From Siphonodentalium dalli (Eukaryota; Mollusca; Scaphopoda; Gadilida; Siphonodentaliidae), in NCBI GenBank assembly GCA_032622095.1, contig CP136064.1, forward strand, positions 276,173,614 to 276,237,613: a stretch of 64,000 nt of DNA, written 5' to 3'. This document shows, one piece after another, positions 37,276 to 49,038 of this stretch; the first letter of the stretch is position 1, and the number at the start of each line of letters is the position of its first letter. A program made the translations under genes and the position numbers. Under the pieces are notes generated by a model. It had not been told where the DNA came from and searched no databases. It saw nothing but the letters and a program-made list of their open reading frames with translations.

Positions 37276-37628
37276 CAAGTCTTAAAACATAGATCGCTGG
37301 GTTCTCCATTACAGCCGCTATGAATACGATCCCGCTGTATGGGGTCACGGTGCATATGCGTTTTTAGGCTTGGTATTGATATCTTCTTTCGGTTTGGCGA
37401 TAACCAAACCGGAGTTCTCGCTTGAAAGTCTTGGCAAATATTTAATTCTAATCGCCTTACTAGGTATTTTTGTCAATTATGGACTCTTTTGTTGTCGTAA
37501 TCCATTTGTTATCCAAATCTGTAAACACCGAATTTAGCAATGAGACAGGACATTTGTTACACAAAATTTAGTCGTGTCGAGAAACTGCGGAGTTGCGGAA
37601 TACCGACCATCGCCTGCATCATTTATTG

Positions 37629-38006
37629 GTAAGGAGGCGGTCAAGTGACCAATTTCGAATGGGATTTCAATGTAAAGCTGCAACAAAATTAATGGTATAT
37701 ACGAAGCAGTTGTCTGGAAACTAAAGCAGCCCAAGCATTAAACAGTCGTACCTTTAACTGGCTGCTGACCTTGGAGATGTACTGCCAATTTTTGCCATAA
37801 ATTTCTTTGAGATTTTTTTTTAAATTCCACTTTACCAAGTCTTAATAAATTAATATTAAATTCAAATACCAACTTTCCAACGGAATAAATTCCAAGTCGA
37901 CCCTCCACGTAAGTATTGTGTTCAATATCGTACAAAATCACACCCATAAAGTTTTCCCGATTTGCATGGGAATACCCGTTCAAAATTGGTCAATTGACCG
38001 CCTTAA
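37629..38006. mobile_element. TTAA MITE (family G), copy 2
   Basis: Left 'taaggaggcggtcaagtgac' faces right 'ggtcaattgaccgccttaa'. Interior pairs partially. The right TTAA (38,003-38,006) is also the left TTAA of the next element. The left TTAA has changed to GTAA. Confidence 0.7.
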
Positions 38007-38991
38007 TGGCGCGTACACATGAGGGGCAAGAATATATCAGGTATGCCCCATGTGACTTACTTAACCAATGAAAAAAATAATACAGGAAAATATCCGATGG
38101 AGGCAGTGAACGGGTATGTTGTCGCCTGTGTGTAATATGTGTTCACCTTGATTGGTGTTCATCTGTATCCGTAAAATAATCTCTAAGGGATTCGCTGTAA
38201 CCGTTCACGCACTCGAGTTATGATCCATCAATAGTATCGTCTGTTTCAACAACTGACCTCGTAATTCCATTTTAGATGGGTTGACGGAATCGCTGAAGTA
38301 TTATATGGATATTTAGAGGCGTATATATCTATAGAGGATTTCCGTCAATCCATGTGGGGTTTTCAGCTGCAGCCCCCCTTGAACCAGACCAAACTCCCAA
38401 CATCACATAATTCAATTTCCACCCCCCATCGCCTTTGAATTTCCTCCTGGTACCTCACATGCCTTGTCTTTTTTTAACTTGAATTTTGACTGGACACCAG
38501 GAAGGGAGGGACCTAGACGAAATTTTCACCAAAAGTAGGAAGAGGTCCAAATGCTGGTCTAAAACAACAAATTCGACATACATTACTGGTTGAAATTGTT
38601 CTGGTTGCCTGAATTTCCAAGCCATTTTTGGTGTAATATTGTGTCAGATATGAAATTTCCAACTGCATGGTGAACACTTTCTCGTCATATACATGGCCTT
38701 TGTGCACGAGAGCAACGTGGCTACAGGTCGGTGGGTGCCTCATCCCACCGACTCTTCGGTATTACACGTCAACAGTTGAAAGTGCCATACTATTATGAAT
38801 TGCCAATATGGACTAAGATTGTTTACCGGACGCAATTCACTTGAACCAACACGACTAATACTGTTCTGATTGAGCTCAATCAATGCCATCAAAACGGGCT
38901 TAATCTTTGCAGCAAGAAAATATCATGGTACAATTGTACCTGATATTTTCTTGCAGATATTTTCTTGCAGGTACATGTGAACGCACCTTAA
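38003..38991. mobile_element. 989 bp TTAA-flanked inverted-repeat element (family M)
   Basis: Left 'ttaatggcgcgtacacatga' with 'gcaagaatatatcaggta' is mirrored on the right by the complement 'ttaaggtgcgttcacatgta' and 'gcaagaaaatatc'. It shares its left TTAA with the preceding family G copy. Inside are a hairpin at 38,273-38,355 ('ggttgacgga' / 'tccgtcaatcc'), a copy of dispersed repeat H, and a 44 bp palindrome near 38,911-38,955. Confidence 0.6.
38350..38690 (+). repeat. dispersed repeat H, copy 1
   Basis: Shares 'aaaagtaggaagaggtccaa', 'atgctggtctaaaacaacaa' and a C-rich upstream block with 57,950-58,260. Ends are not defined. Confidence 0.5.
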
Positions 38992-39644
38992 ATATTGTGA
39001 TTGGCTGGCCGACAGCGTAATGATTCTTGATGGCAATGAAATTCAGTTATTTTCTTTAGACAACGTCACGGCGTATCTTATTCGAGAGAATAATTTTTAT
39101 TATAACCGAGTCACACCGAGAACTATTTGCAACTCTCGGTTTTGTTAAAGGTACAGTTGGCCATGGCGGTGGGTATCCTGTGAAAATATTTCCACCCGTC
39201 AAAAACCGCCACAATCAGAAAGAACAACAAAATGTAGACAGACTTTATCCGTATACAAATAAGAAATATCGCACAAACAGTATGTTATTGTCATATCTTT
39301 GACCATTATTATGTAAACAAAAGCATAAAAAGTTACTTTTATAGTGTTTGTTTATATTATGATGGTACACATAAAGAGCGTTCTTTGTTGGTGAATATCC
39401 TGATATGGATCGAATAAAGAGCGTTTATGCCATTTGTGTGTGATTAGCCAGCAGCACTGTGCTGTCTTCTGTAACAAAATCAGGCTCTTGCTTAGGTAAG
39501 ATATAGTAAATCTTTATGATAACATGCTGTTTACGCTATGGTCATGGTATATATGAACGAAACTGTATGCGTTTTAATGTTTTTCTGTTTACGGTGAATG
39601 GAACAAATATGAATTGTTTTCGACAACTAAGGCCTCACGTGCCT
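38992..39644. other. unassigned sequence
   Basis: About 650 bases without a recognisable gene. 'aataaagagcg' phrases occur twice (39,371 and 39,414). Confidence 0.45.
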
Positions 39645-39944
39645 TTAAAGGGGTACTGTACGCTAAATCCGGTCATTTATGGGACATCTCCTTTTATACT
39701 CAAAAGAATATATGCTACAAATGGATGAATTAGAGCCATCGATTCGTGCAAAATACACTCATGTGCTCTATGAACAAACATGGTAATTATAATGAAAATT
39801 AATCAAGGGCTGGAGTCATAAGTTCATTTCCGTTATTTTTACCATGTTGTTTGCATCGTTCATAGAGCACATTTTGCACTAATCCATGACTCAAATTAAT
39901 TCCCGTCACAGAAATCGCCGGATTTAGTGTCCAGTACCCCTAAA
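39645..39944. mobile_element. palindromic TTAA MITE (family E), copy 2
   Basis: Matches 31,679-32,029 in order and orientation: 'ttaaaggggtactgtacgct', 'tatgggac', 'catggtaattataatgaaaa', 'gtttgcatcgttcatagagc'. The right terminus has drifted (CCCCTAAA in place of CCCCTTTAA) and there are internal deletions. Confidence 0.8.
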
Positions 39945-41599
39945 CGTGACAAAGATGGCCGAATTAGTTTGTATACCCATCTCTCCGATAAATGCCAGCT
40001 ATTGCAAGAAATTTCACAAGGATATAGGGATATGATTGAAATTTGTTTTGGCATCACATCCATATTTTTAAAAGATATATTTGATTGAGAAAATTAACTG
40101 GAAAGTGAGCCAAATTATGCCAATCACCAGAAGTCAAAACTAATAAAGCAAACAATTATAATTATTGTGGCATCTTATATATTTGGATTCCAGGATGAGG
40201 AGAGGGACCGTCATTTTATAAAATAACTCACCGTTTTAGCTACAAATACATTGAGTTGAAGGCACCCTCTATCAGTTGAACACAAATATGTGGCCATTGG
40301 CTTTTTGGGAATATTTTTTGGTATGGTATCATAAGGATGTATAAGGCTGTCTATTTTGCTCCTATTTCAACAATACCCCATGCACAATTGATACTGTATA
40401 ACATATTTAAAAAAAAAATTAAACTGTAAGCTATATTTCCAACATTCCCTACGATATCAGATGCATCATTTTGTGATACTGGTGAATTTTGACACAAATG
40501 GCCTGGCATACATTCAAAGTTCAGAGATGTTCTAACAGAAATGACCCCAGACAGTTGAAAAACAACACTAAGAAGCTAGCATATATTGTAATTGGAAATA
40601 ATTATAGTTTAATTACCCCTAATATTGTTTTTAAAATTATTTTGAACTCATTTAGGCATCCATCAAACCGAAACCAAAACGAGATTTCGACATGTTTTTG
40701 TTTTTCTGAGAAAGTTGATCAAACAATACAACAGCCCTAAAAATTAACATGGATGACCGATTGCGCAGTTATCTATACCTGCATGAATTAAAGATTTTGT
40801 GGGTTATTTCCGCCGTGTATGATGCGTGTAACCTTGTTTTGATTGCGTTTAATAAGAATAGTTTTCATCTGCAAAGGTCTGCAAAGAGGGAAACGCGTGC
40901 AACACTAAAAATAGATTTGGGAAAGACCGGGAATCGGTACCCTCTAACAAAATAAAACTTGATAGATATGTATACACATTATTTAATATATTATGTTTAC
41001 ATATGAATACCGTGTTTTAGGTTGTCAATTTAATGCATATTCAGGTGTTTTGCCATGTTTAAAAACAAAAATTATTTAAAGAGTGAATTATTTCATAATT
41101 GTGAGAAATGTCGTTCTGAGGGTATTCCGAGTTTTTAGTCATATTTTCGCATATCGAGCGGATACGACCAGATTTTACACGGTGAATTTCTGACACAAGA
41201 AACATTATAATGAAAAAGAAAGTTCCCTCTCAATATACTGGAATATTAAAGCATTTATCGGTAAACTATTATAGTAAAAACATGCAGTAATTTTACAGGT
41301 ATGAGTACTCTAAGAAAGTGTAAAATTGAAAACTTTTTTATCATTATTTTTTGTATACATAGATTCCTGTAAGATGGGACAACATTTTACATTTCAAAAT
41401 GATCTATGTTTTATGATTATAACATTGTATTGGTTCATTATGGCCATTTTGCAAACCTAAGTGAATTTGAGCTCATTATTTTATAAATTTTCGGCCATAT
41501 TGGAAGAAATTTCAACTCTGTCACGTTTAGGATATCCTTAAGGAAATTTTCAAGGAAATTCACATTCAAAGTTGGTCGTTTGACTTTCTCCTTAACAAT
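39945..41599. other. unassigned AT-rich sequence
   Basis: About 1.65 kb. ORFs at 40,489-40,740 and 40,749-40,955 (83 and 68 codons) adjoin each other but are in different frames and show no known motif. Confidence 0.45.
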
Positions 41600-41676
41600 T
41601 TAAAGACTTTGCTAACCCAATTTTCCCCAAATTTGATGGAGTCAAAATAAAGCTTTATGTTCACTTTTATTAGTAA

Positions 41677-42658
41677 GGCCAAAGAAAAAAAAAATTGTGG
41701 TTTGGGTTTCCTACCGACCCTATTTTAAACCCCCTACCCTAAATTTGTTTTCATGGTTTTCAAGAAAATCTATTCATAAAACACAAAACACACATTTAAG
41801 CATCAAAATAGGTTGATTTCTAAATAAAAGTATTGTGTAATATTAAAATTTATCATATGACTCAATCATTATTTACGTTGGAAAGTATGTCATAAATCAA
41901 TTTCATATGAACTACTAGTTCATATCACCTTCCGATAATTTGATTGGTATGTTGACACAAAGTGTGTTCTGATTGGCTGAATGGCAGCCTGGGCCGAGCC
42001 GCATCTCTAACTAAATGCAGGTCAAATTCGTGCGCGTCAATCAACGCGATGCCGACATTCTCGCAATTATAATCTTGAAATATATAGTTTTGGACATTGT
42101 TATACGATAAATAGAATATGTAATTCGTATTTATCTAATAAACATACGATATAATGTAACAAACTGAGAACAGAATAGCGCACTATATCTTCGCGTGCAT
42201 ATTATTTCTGCTAGTTCACCAGGTGTAATTGGGCTTCCGGTGCAATGAAGTGACGTCACATTAACGTTTTGCTGCCGATGTCATATAGCTATTTAGTGAT
42301 TTGTGTGCGTTTTGGACATCATAATCAATTTATAGGTGTCATATGATAAATAGAATATGTAATTCGTGTTTCTCTCATATGATATTTTTGAAACTCGTCA
42401 CGAATTTTCAGTTTTCTCTCGCCGGAGGCTCGAGAAAACTGAAAATTCTTAGACTCGTTTCATAAATTTCATATGAGAGAAACACTCATTTCATATCCTC
42501 GATTTATACAAAAATAATCAAAGTAGTTTTATGTAAATCTTCCAGAGTAAAATACGCATATGAAAAGTCATAAGAATTTGTCAAAATAAAAAAAATAATA
42601 AAAAAAATAAAATTTCAAGCCTACCTACCTACCGACCCCCATTTTATTTACTTTGGTC
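41677..42658. mobile_element. PIF/Harbinger-like non-autonomous element inside J
   Basis: Termini 'ggccaaag' and 'ctttggtc' are inverted. The match continues as an A-rich stretch and then 'accgaccc' against 'ggtcggtagg'. It is flanked by TAA on both sides (41,674-41,676 and 42,659-42,661). The paralogous copy reads 'ttagtaatcaaagg' without it, so TAA is a 3 bp target duplication. A 3 bp TAA/TTA duplication with GG-starting ends suits PIF/Harbinger. A long palindrome with a 'cgccggaggctcg' tip lies inside (about 42,360-42,490). Confidence 0.65.
42360..42490. repeat. long hairpin with 'gccggaggc' tip
   Basis: 'gtttctctcatatga' and 'ttttcagttttctctcg' are mirrored by 'cgagaaaactgaaaa' and 'tcatatgagagaaac' around the tip 'ccggagg'. 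Arms are about 55 bp with some mismatches. Confidence 0.85.
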
Positions 42659-43019
42659 TAATCACAGTAACCAAACCCATGAATGTTACATTTTTAGAGT
42701 ATAATTCATGGTGGAATATGTTAGAAATACTAAATAAGAAATTTATAGAGGTTTTTAATATCTATTTTTTCGAACCCAAAATCAATAAACACAAAGTCCA
42801 TATCAAAGAAAAAAATATGGCAATGTGTACTGAACACTGAAGAATGATGAATACTATTCATATTCATATTTATCAAGCTTTCTTTGATAAAATTACTAAC
42901 AACCAATTGTTTACAAATAATTGAGAAACTTGCCTGACATCGCTTGTGACAGTTAAGTGTTAATATATGTGGAAAGTGGTGTGTTGTGAATCTCTTGACA
43001 AAAGAACTGTAACCCCAAT

Positions 43020-43040
43020 GGGGGGGGGGGGGGGGGGGGG
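43020..43040. repeat. poly-G tract (about 21 G)
   Basis: Uninterrupted G run inside element J, between 'aactgtaaccccaat' and 'tacctcacagcccagaa'. Element J copy 2 has a 13 G run at the same place (63,271-63,283). Confidence 0.95.
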
Positions 43041-43145
43041 TACCTCACAGCCCAGAAAATAGGTCACCAATCAGCCTGAATCGGGATATAACATTATCAC
43101 GGGTCAGCACCTGCTGGTCATAATCCCAGCTGGCTTGAGTGAACA

Positions 43146-43557
43146 TTAAGGGGGTGGTCAAGTGACCTATTTTGAATGGGGATTTCCATGTAAATCTGCG
43201 GAGCAAAAGTTATAGCGTTGCACATATGTCTGTGTGTGACTTGGTGTTATATTGGAAACAACAGGTATTTATCTGGCGGGTCAGCTTGGAACTCGTTCCA
43301 TTATAATGTTGGTGTATTTATTTTTGAATTTTATATTGATTTTTCAAATGTAGGTCAAGTGTAATTCCAGAAAAAAATAAATCTCATAAATATATTTAAT
43401 GCAAAATTTTACAATTTACCAAGCGGGCCCGCCAGATAAATACCTGTTTCCAATACCACATCACGTCACATTCAGAAGTATGTGCAACTCTAACTTTTGC
43501 TCCGCATATTTGTATGGAAATCCCCATTCAAAATTGGTCACTTGACCTGCCTCTTAA
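43146..43557. mobile_element. TTAA MITE (family G), copy 1
   Basis: 412 bp palindrome bounded by TTAA: left 'ttaagggggtggtcaagtga', right 'ggtcacttgacctgcctctt' + 'aa'. Arms pair through 'gcaaaagttatag' / 'ctaacttttgctccgc' and 'caggtatttatctggcgggt' / 'ccgccagataaatacctg'. It is absent from the equivalent site in element J copy 2, where 'gcttgactggacgtgaactt' runs straight through. Confidence 0.85.
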
Positions 43558-43926
43558 CTTGACGCATCAAATTCAGTTCCCAAACAACTTTTCTGAGCAA
43601 TGAAATCTACCATTTGTAAACAACTGCTTCCAAGCCAACAATCTTAATAAAACTGAAGAAATGTGAGTATATCTTTATTGTTCATCATTCTTCAGTGTTC
43701 AATACACGTACCCATATCTTTTTCTTAGATATGATCTTTGTGTTTGTTGAATTTGGGTTCGAAAAAATAGATTTTAAAAACTTCTATAAATTTTGAATTT
43801 CTAACATAATCTACCATGAATTTTCCTCTTAAAATGTTGCATCCACGGGTTTGGTCACTGATTACAAATAAAATTGAACATAAACTTTATTTTGGACTCC
43901 AAAAATTGGGTTAGCAAAGTCCTTAA

Positions 43927-44399
43927 CACTGAGGAATTGAGGAGGTTTAGGATATTGTTTCTAACAAGTAACAGGGAAAATTTTATAACATTGAGATATA
44001 ATAAGGTCTGAACGAACTTTTACGGGTGATACAATGCGAAAAAATGGTAGACTTTCCACAAAACAAAATCGTGTTCACGAAATCGATCTGTGCTTTTTTT
44101 AGATGGTTTTCTCGTCTGCCAACATAATTTAGCTACACAATTATTGATCGTTATGAAATCAGAATATTTTTCCGCCTCAAAATTCCGATGTTTAGTCGTG
44201 GCACGGGGGCTGCGGCAACGTTGAGTATTATTTCCCCCGAGGCCAGCACACTCAATCGCATGGAAAGTTTCGCTGGTTCTAGAGGACTAGATGACTTGTT
44301 CGAACAAAAAAACTCTCTACTATTAACTTCATCGCTTTTATCACACATTTGCCAATTAAGTAAGAGCGATCAACATATTATTTGTACGACGTGGTCGAC
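43927..44399. other. unassigned sequence with short opposing ORFs
   Basis: About 470 bases. ORFs of 84 (forward, 44,188-44,442) and 65 codons (reverse, 44,151-44,348) overlap antisense. Neither has a known motif. The reverse one lies downstream of the promoter-like repeat at 44,400-44,735. Confidence 0.4.
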
Positions 44400-44735
44400 A
44401 CATGATTTCGTCCAATATACTAATGTAGCTTGCATTTATTGAGCATATAATAATGTGGGAATGTTTAAACTGATGGGCAAATGCATACGATATATAAGAT
44501 TTAAAATACAGTACCTTAGTTGTAAAGTAATCCAAGCTGGTACATACAGGGCGACACACAGTATTTATACCAGTAGTCACATGCCCAGTTAATTCCACGA
44601 CAATGGTTTGCAGTCACATGGACCACCAATCAACACAATCATCTTGTTCCACGAACGAACCCATTTCCACGGACGTCGTCGATACAGATCGACAATCAAG
44701 GTCGAGTTTGATTGAGACTCGATGACCCAATTGTG
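44400..44735 (-). promoter_or_regulatory. promoter-like dispersed repeat I with TATA box, copy 1
   Basis: On the minus strand: 'gggtcatcgagtctcaatca', 'ggtggtccatgtgactg', 'ggcatgtgac', then 'ggtataaatactgtgtg' (TATA at 44,563-44,568), then 'caactaaggtactg', then 'gacgaaatcatg'. The order and spacing match 58,333-58,700. A TATA box followed at ~75 bp by an AG|GTA donor-like site suggests a promoter and first exon. The ATG is followed by only 15 codons before a stop, so any coding region is lost or lies elsewhere. It may come from a gene family or from a transposon's 5' end. Confidence 0.45.
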
Positions 44736-44944
44736 TTTCAGAAGGCGACCTGAATGTGTCCGCTTGCGTGTTGCAGGGGCGTATCGTTGGCCCGAAGTTT
44801 CACCCCTGGTCAATTGGTCATGCTGACCTGCTATGACGCCAGTGATTCATGCAGGACTAACTAGCGTCGTAGCACGTTAGCAGGCCAAATTGACCAGGGA
44901 CGTAAACCATTGAGTTTTGGGTGTCTCATCTCAAACGCTGGTCC

Positions 44945-46290
44945 AAAGTGTTCTCAGTTAGAAACATCATGGCTGAATCAACGGCAATTAGAAATGTCTT
45001 GACTGAATCAACGGCAATTAGGAACGTCATGACTGCATCAACGGCAATTAGGAACGTCATGACTGAATCAACGGCAATTAGGAACGTCATGACTGCATCG
45101 ACGGCAATTAGGAACGTCATGACTGAATCAATGGCAATTAGGAACGTCATGACTGAATCAACGGCAATTAGAACGTCATGACTGACTCAACGGCAATTAG
45201 AAACGTCATGACTGAATCAACGGCAATTAGGAACGTCATGACTGAATCAACGGCAATTAGAAACGTCATGACCGAATCAACGGCAATTAGGAACGTCATG
45301 ACTGAATCAACGGCAATTAGAAACGTCATGGCTGAATCAACGGCAATTAGGAACGTCATGACTGGATCAACGGCAATTAGAAACGTCATGACTGAATCAA
45401 CGGCAATTAGGAACGTCATGACTGCATCGACGGTAATTAGAAACGTCATGACTGAATCAATGGCAATTAGAAACGTCATGACTGAATAAACGGCAATTAG
45501 GAACGTCATGGCTGAATCAACAGCAATTAGGAACGTCATGACTGAATCAACCGCAATTAGGAACGTCATAACTGAATCAACGGCAATTAGAAACGTCATG
45601 ACTGCATCAACGGCAATTAGAAACGTCATGGCTGCATCAACGGCAATTAGGAACGTTATGGCTGAATCAACGGCAATTAGAAACGTCATGGCTGCATCAA
45701 CGGCAATTAGGAACGTTATGGCTGAATCAACGGCAATTAGAAACGTCATGACTGAATCAACAGCAATTAGGAACGTCGTGACTGAATCAACGGCAATTAG
45801 GAACGTCATGGCTGAATCAACGGCAATTAGGAACGTCATGACTGAATCAACAGCAATTAGGAACGTCGTGACTGAATCAACGGCAATTAGGAACGTCATG
45901 GCTGAATCAACGGCAATTAGGAACGTCATGACTGAATCAACGGCAATTAGGAACGTCATGACTGAATCAACGGCAATTAGAAACGTCATGACTACATCAA
46001 AGGCAATTAGAAACGTCATGGCTGCATCAACGGCAATTAGGAACGTCATGGCTGAATCAACGGCAATTAGAAACGTCATGACTGAATCAACGGCAATTAG
46101 GAACGTCATGACTGAATCAACGGCAATTAGGAACGTCATGACTGATTCAACGGCAATGAGAAACGTCATGACTGAGTCAACGGCAATTAGAAACGTCACT
46201 ACTGAATCAACAGCAATTAGAAACGTCATGACTGAATCAACGGCAATTAGAAACGTCATGACTGAATCAACGGCAAATAGAAACGTCAGT
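44945..46290. repeat. 30 bp minisatellite, about 45 units
   Basis: The unit is close to 'acggcaattaggaacgtcat' + 'gactgaatca'. It repeats with few substitutions, recurrent alternatives being 'gctgaatca', 'actgcatca' and 'agaaacgtc'. One unit has lost a base (about 45,170) and one carries a TAA in the forward frame (45,487). Because the unit is ten codons long, frames stay open on both strands (decapeptide repeats T-A-I-R-N-V-M-T-E-S forward and M-T-F-L-I-A-V-D-S-V reverse, up to 392 codons). There is no non-repeat domain attached, so coding is unlikely. Whole two-to-four-unit blocks are duplicated (45,721-45,780 against 45,840-45,900). Confidence 0.96.
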
Positions 46291-46414
46291 TTAGAGATAA
46301 TATTGATCTTCCTACAACACGCGTTATAGTTTCCAGGGTATAACATACACGTTACATTCAGTTGGGTAAGATTTCAGCCCAACGCCGGGTGTTGGGCAGT
46401 TTAGTAAAATATGC

Positions 46415-47105
46415 TTAGCAAAATGTACCCAATATAATACCATAGTGATCATACACCATGCACTGGGTTAATCTGAAATAATACGTGCAGTAAAATGTAC
46501 CCAATATAATACCATAGTGATCACACACCATGCACTGGGTTAATCTGAAATAATACGTGCAGTAAAATGTACCCAAAATAATACTATAATGATCATACAC
46601 CATGCACTGGGTTAATACACCGTGATCATACACCATGCACTGGGTTAATATATAGTGATCATACACCATGCACTGGGTTAATATACCGTGATCATACAGC
46701 ATGAACTGGATCATAGTGATCATACACCATAGTGATCATACACCATGCACTGGATCATAGTGATAATACACCATAGTGATCATACACCATGCACTGGATC
46801 ATAGTGATCATACACCGTAGTGATCATACACCATGCACTGGATCATAGTGATCATACACCATAGTGATCATACACTAGATCATAGTGATCATACACCATG
46901 CACTGGATCATAGTGATCATACACCAGAGTGATCATACACCATGCACTGGATCATAGTCATCATACACCAAAGTGATCATACACCATGCACTGGATCATA
47001 GTGATCATACACCATAGTGATCATACACCATGCACTGGATCATAATGATCATACACCATAGTGACCATACACCATGCACTGTGTTAATCTGAAATAATAC
47101 GTGCA
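46415..47105. repeat. TGATCA-rich compound minisatellite
   Basis: The core phrase 'atagtgatcatacacca' followed by 'tgcactgg' repeats about 20 times. At the left, and again at the right end (47,077), it alternates with a longer spacer 'gttaatctgaaataatacgt' + 'gcagtaaaatgt'. In the middle the spacer is dropped and units are 18-44 bp. Each core has a palindromic TGATCA. Confidence 0.93.
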
Positions 47106-48779
47106 GTAAAATCGTTTAACCTGTTATTTTACTGCGTTTATAATAAAAGTCACGTGATACCATGCTGACCAATGGTTCACCACGACCGGACCACGACGTG
47201 TTGTTAAAAGAAAGTGAACATGTCTGACAATTTCGTTATCAGCAAGTTGAAAGAATATGGCTTGAAGGAACTAAAGCGGCCGATTTATGGTCTCTGGTCT
47301 GGACCAGGTTTCGCGTAAACTATAGTCTAGACCAGGCCCAAACCACGGTGATCGCCATGTGTTACCCAGCTTCGGAGCGAGTAAGCTGGGATTATTGGTC
47401 CGCACTGGTCCGTATTCTCGTCATTTTTGAAACTCAGGTTTACGTAAACCAAGTTTTGCCTCACTGTGTAGGAACTGTTACATCGGAAATCGTTCTTTCG
47501 CCGGTGTGTGATGGTTCTTGACTGATTTGTGACGGTTCCTGATGATCGAATATATACATTTTCACGACTTTTTGACAGTTAAAACGCAATTTTGAGGCAT
47601 CTAGGTAATAATTTGATTAGTTATTTTCAATCCCATCACAAGCTATGCACCAATGAGCGTGTTAATAACGAAACTTTCATTGTGCTAGTCATAACAACGA
47701 CAAATACCTCGAATGTTGATGATTGTTTGGGTTCTCTCCTGATCGAGTCGGTTCTCTCCCCATTTAATCGTTCTATACGGGTAAAACTATGGCTAATATT
47801 TGCCATGGTGCATGGTTCAAACTGGCAATTTTGTGAAAGTATACAAATATAAACACAACAAACTATGTATTAAGTTGAAATTTGCACCACTTGTCATTAA
47901 TTTCGATGAATTACACTGCCTTTCTATGCTTATTGAATAAACTGTGTTATGCCTATCAAAATTCACAAAGTCGCCAGTTAGTTTGAAAAATAACGCGTTT
48001 TGCAGGCCCAACATTTCCACGATTCAATAGCCGGTCAACAATAGTGAAATTTCATAGCGCTGGACGTCGGAATCCACATACTTAAATAGATGAATGTCAA
48101 TCAAAACTTTTTTTTCGAAAATTTTGCCCTCACCCCAGTGTCAAAATATATGTCCGACCCTGTCCAATTTTCTTTCTCAGACTAAACTGACAACGGTCAA
48201 CACGACTATAAACACCAAATGCAGTTATCTGGAATGATACGAGAGGACAACAGAGTAAATCAAATAGAGGTTTGCCTATATATGGGCGGTAACTCCGCAG
48301 GGAAAGCCCGGACACAAGTTTTGATGCCCGTGGGCAGTAGGGCATACCGAGGTGTGCATACGGTCCAATTTTCGATGCTATGCTCCTTATAATTTCCGAG
48401 ATAATAAAATGACATTTTTTCAGATAAAGGAAGATAACTCCTCGGGGAAAACGCGGACAATATGCTTTATGCGACTAAGGCTTACAACTCTTTGGCCCCA
48501 ACATACGTACTAAGTTTTAGTGTGCTACTCCTTGTATTTTTCGAGTAATAGTGATTGCAAAAGTGTCCAGTATAATAACGAACCCAATAGAAAAACAATA
48601 TACTTCCTTGGTTACACCATGGAAGTATAATAATGACCAGTTTTATATAGCGATTAACAAATTTCTTGCTCTAACACGCTTGGTACAATATTACCCCAGT
48701 CATTTGTTCCAGCCAACCGATGAACCGGCTGCAGCCATTGCAGGCGCTGCTCTAGTTTGATCGGAACATACTCTGATAC
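47106..48779. other. unassigned sequence with small palindromes
   Basis: About 1.67 kb. It contains 'ggtctggaccagg' and 'gtttacgtaaac' palindromes near 47,290-47,460. A diverged direct repeat 'taactccgcagggaaagccc' (48,288) / 'taactcctcggggaaaacgc' (48,435) is also present. ORFs up to 86 codons are not recognised. Confidence 0.45.
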
Positions 48780-49038
48780 TCATCAGTATGACAAGCTGAC
48801 TGGTACCCTTTCAACGCATGAGTGATGCGAAGCCGACACAGTACGAGCGACCTTGCTAAATGGTCACAACTTGGCGCGGGTTTTGAAACAGCGAGCAATC
48901 TGACAATTGCACGTCGCTCAAAGAGGCCAAGCCACTGCTGTGCGGAAACTCAACGACCGGCGACGCGGTTTGAACCCATATCGAAGTGTTAACAACGAAT
49001 ACAAGTCCGACACGCTAACCACCGGACCACGGAGCTCC
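48780..49038 (-). mobile_element. tRNA-derived SINE-like copy
   Basis: On the minus strand the 5' part begins 'ggagctccgtggtccggtgg' + 'ttagcgtgtcgg', with an A-box-like TGGTCCGGTGG (49,019-49,029). It has a perfect B box GGTTCAAACC (48,967-48,976), spaced as in a tRNA gene. The anticodon region and acceptor pairing are not those of an intact tRNA. A GC-richer body of about 180 bp follows. These are internal RNA polymerase III promoters, as in SINEs. I could not find a second copy in the window to fix the 3' end. Confidence 0.5.

Larger units (their letters stand above)
41600..43926. mobile_element. TTAA inverted-repeat element (family J), copy 1, with two insertions
   Basis: Left 'ttaaagactttgctaaccca' and right complement 'ttaaggactttgctaaccca' are bounded by TTAA. 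The arms pair over several hundred bases, including 'tattttttcgaacccaaa' at 42,762 against 'ttgggttcgaaaaaatag' at 43,753. Comparison with copy 2 (61,903-63,745) shows two later insertions: a 982 bp element (41,677-42,658) and a family G MITE (43,146-43,557). Without these the core is about 0.93 kb. No transposase frame is seen. Confidence 0.8.

Noticed and set aside
41600-43926. An LTR retrotransposon with terminal repeats
   Set aside because: The matching ends are inverted, not direct, and there is no primer-binding site, polypurine tract or gag-pol frame.
44945-46290. CRISPR array (repeat size about 30 bp)
   Set aside because: Units abut with no unique spacers, and the context is an animal genome full of transposons.
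44921-46346. A 392-codon repeat protein (reverse) or 273-codon protein (forward)
   Set aside because: A 30 bp unit with no stop gives long frames automatically. There is no signal peptide, other domain or promoter beside it, so I treat it as a minisatellite.
48958-49038. A functional tRNA gene on the minus strand
   Set aside because: A and B boxes are present but acceptor and anticodon stems do not pair as in a real tRNA, and a longer body follows. A SINE fits better.
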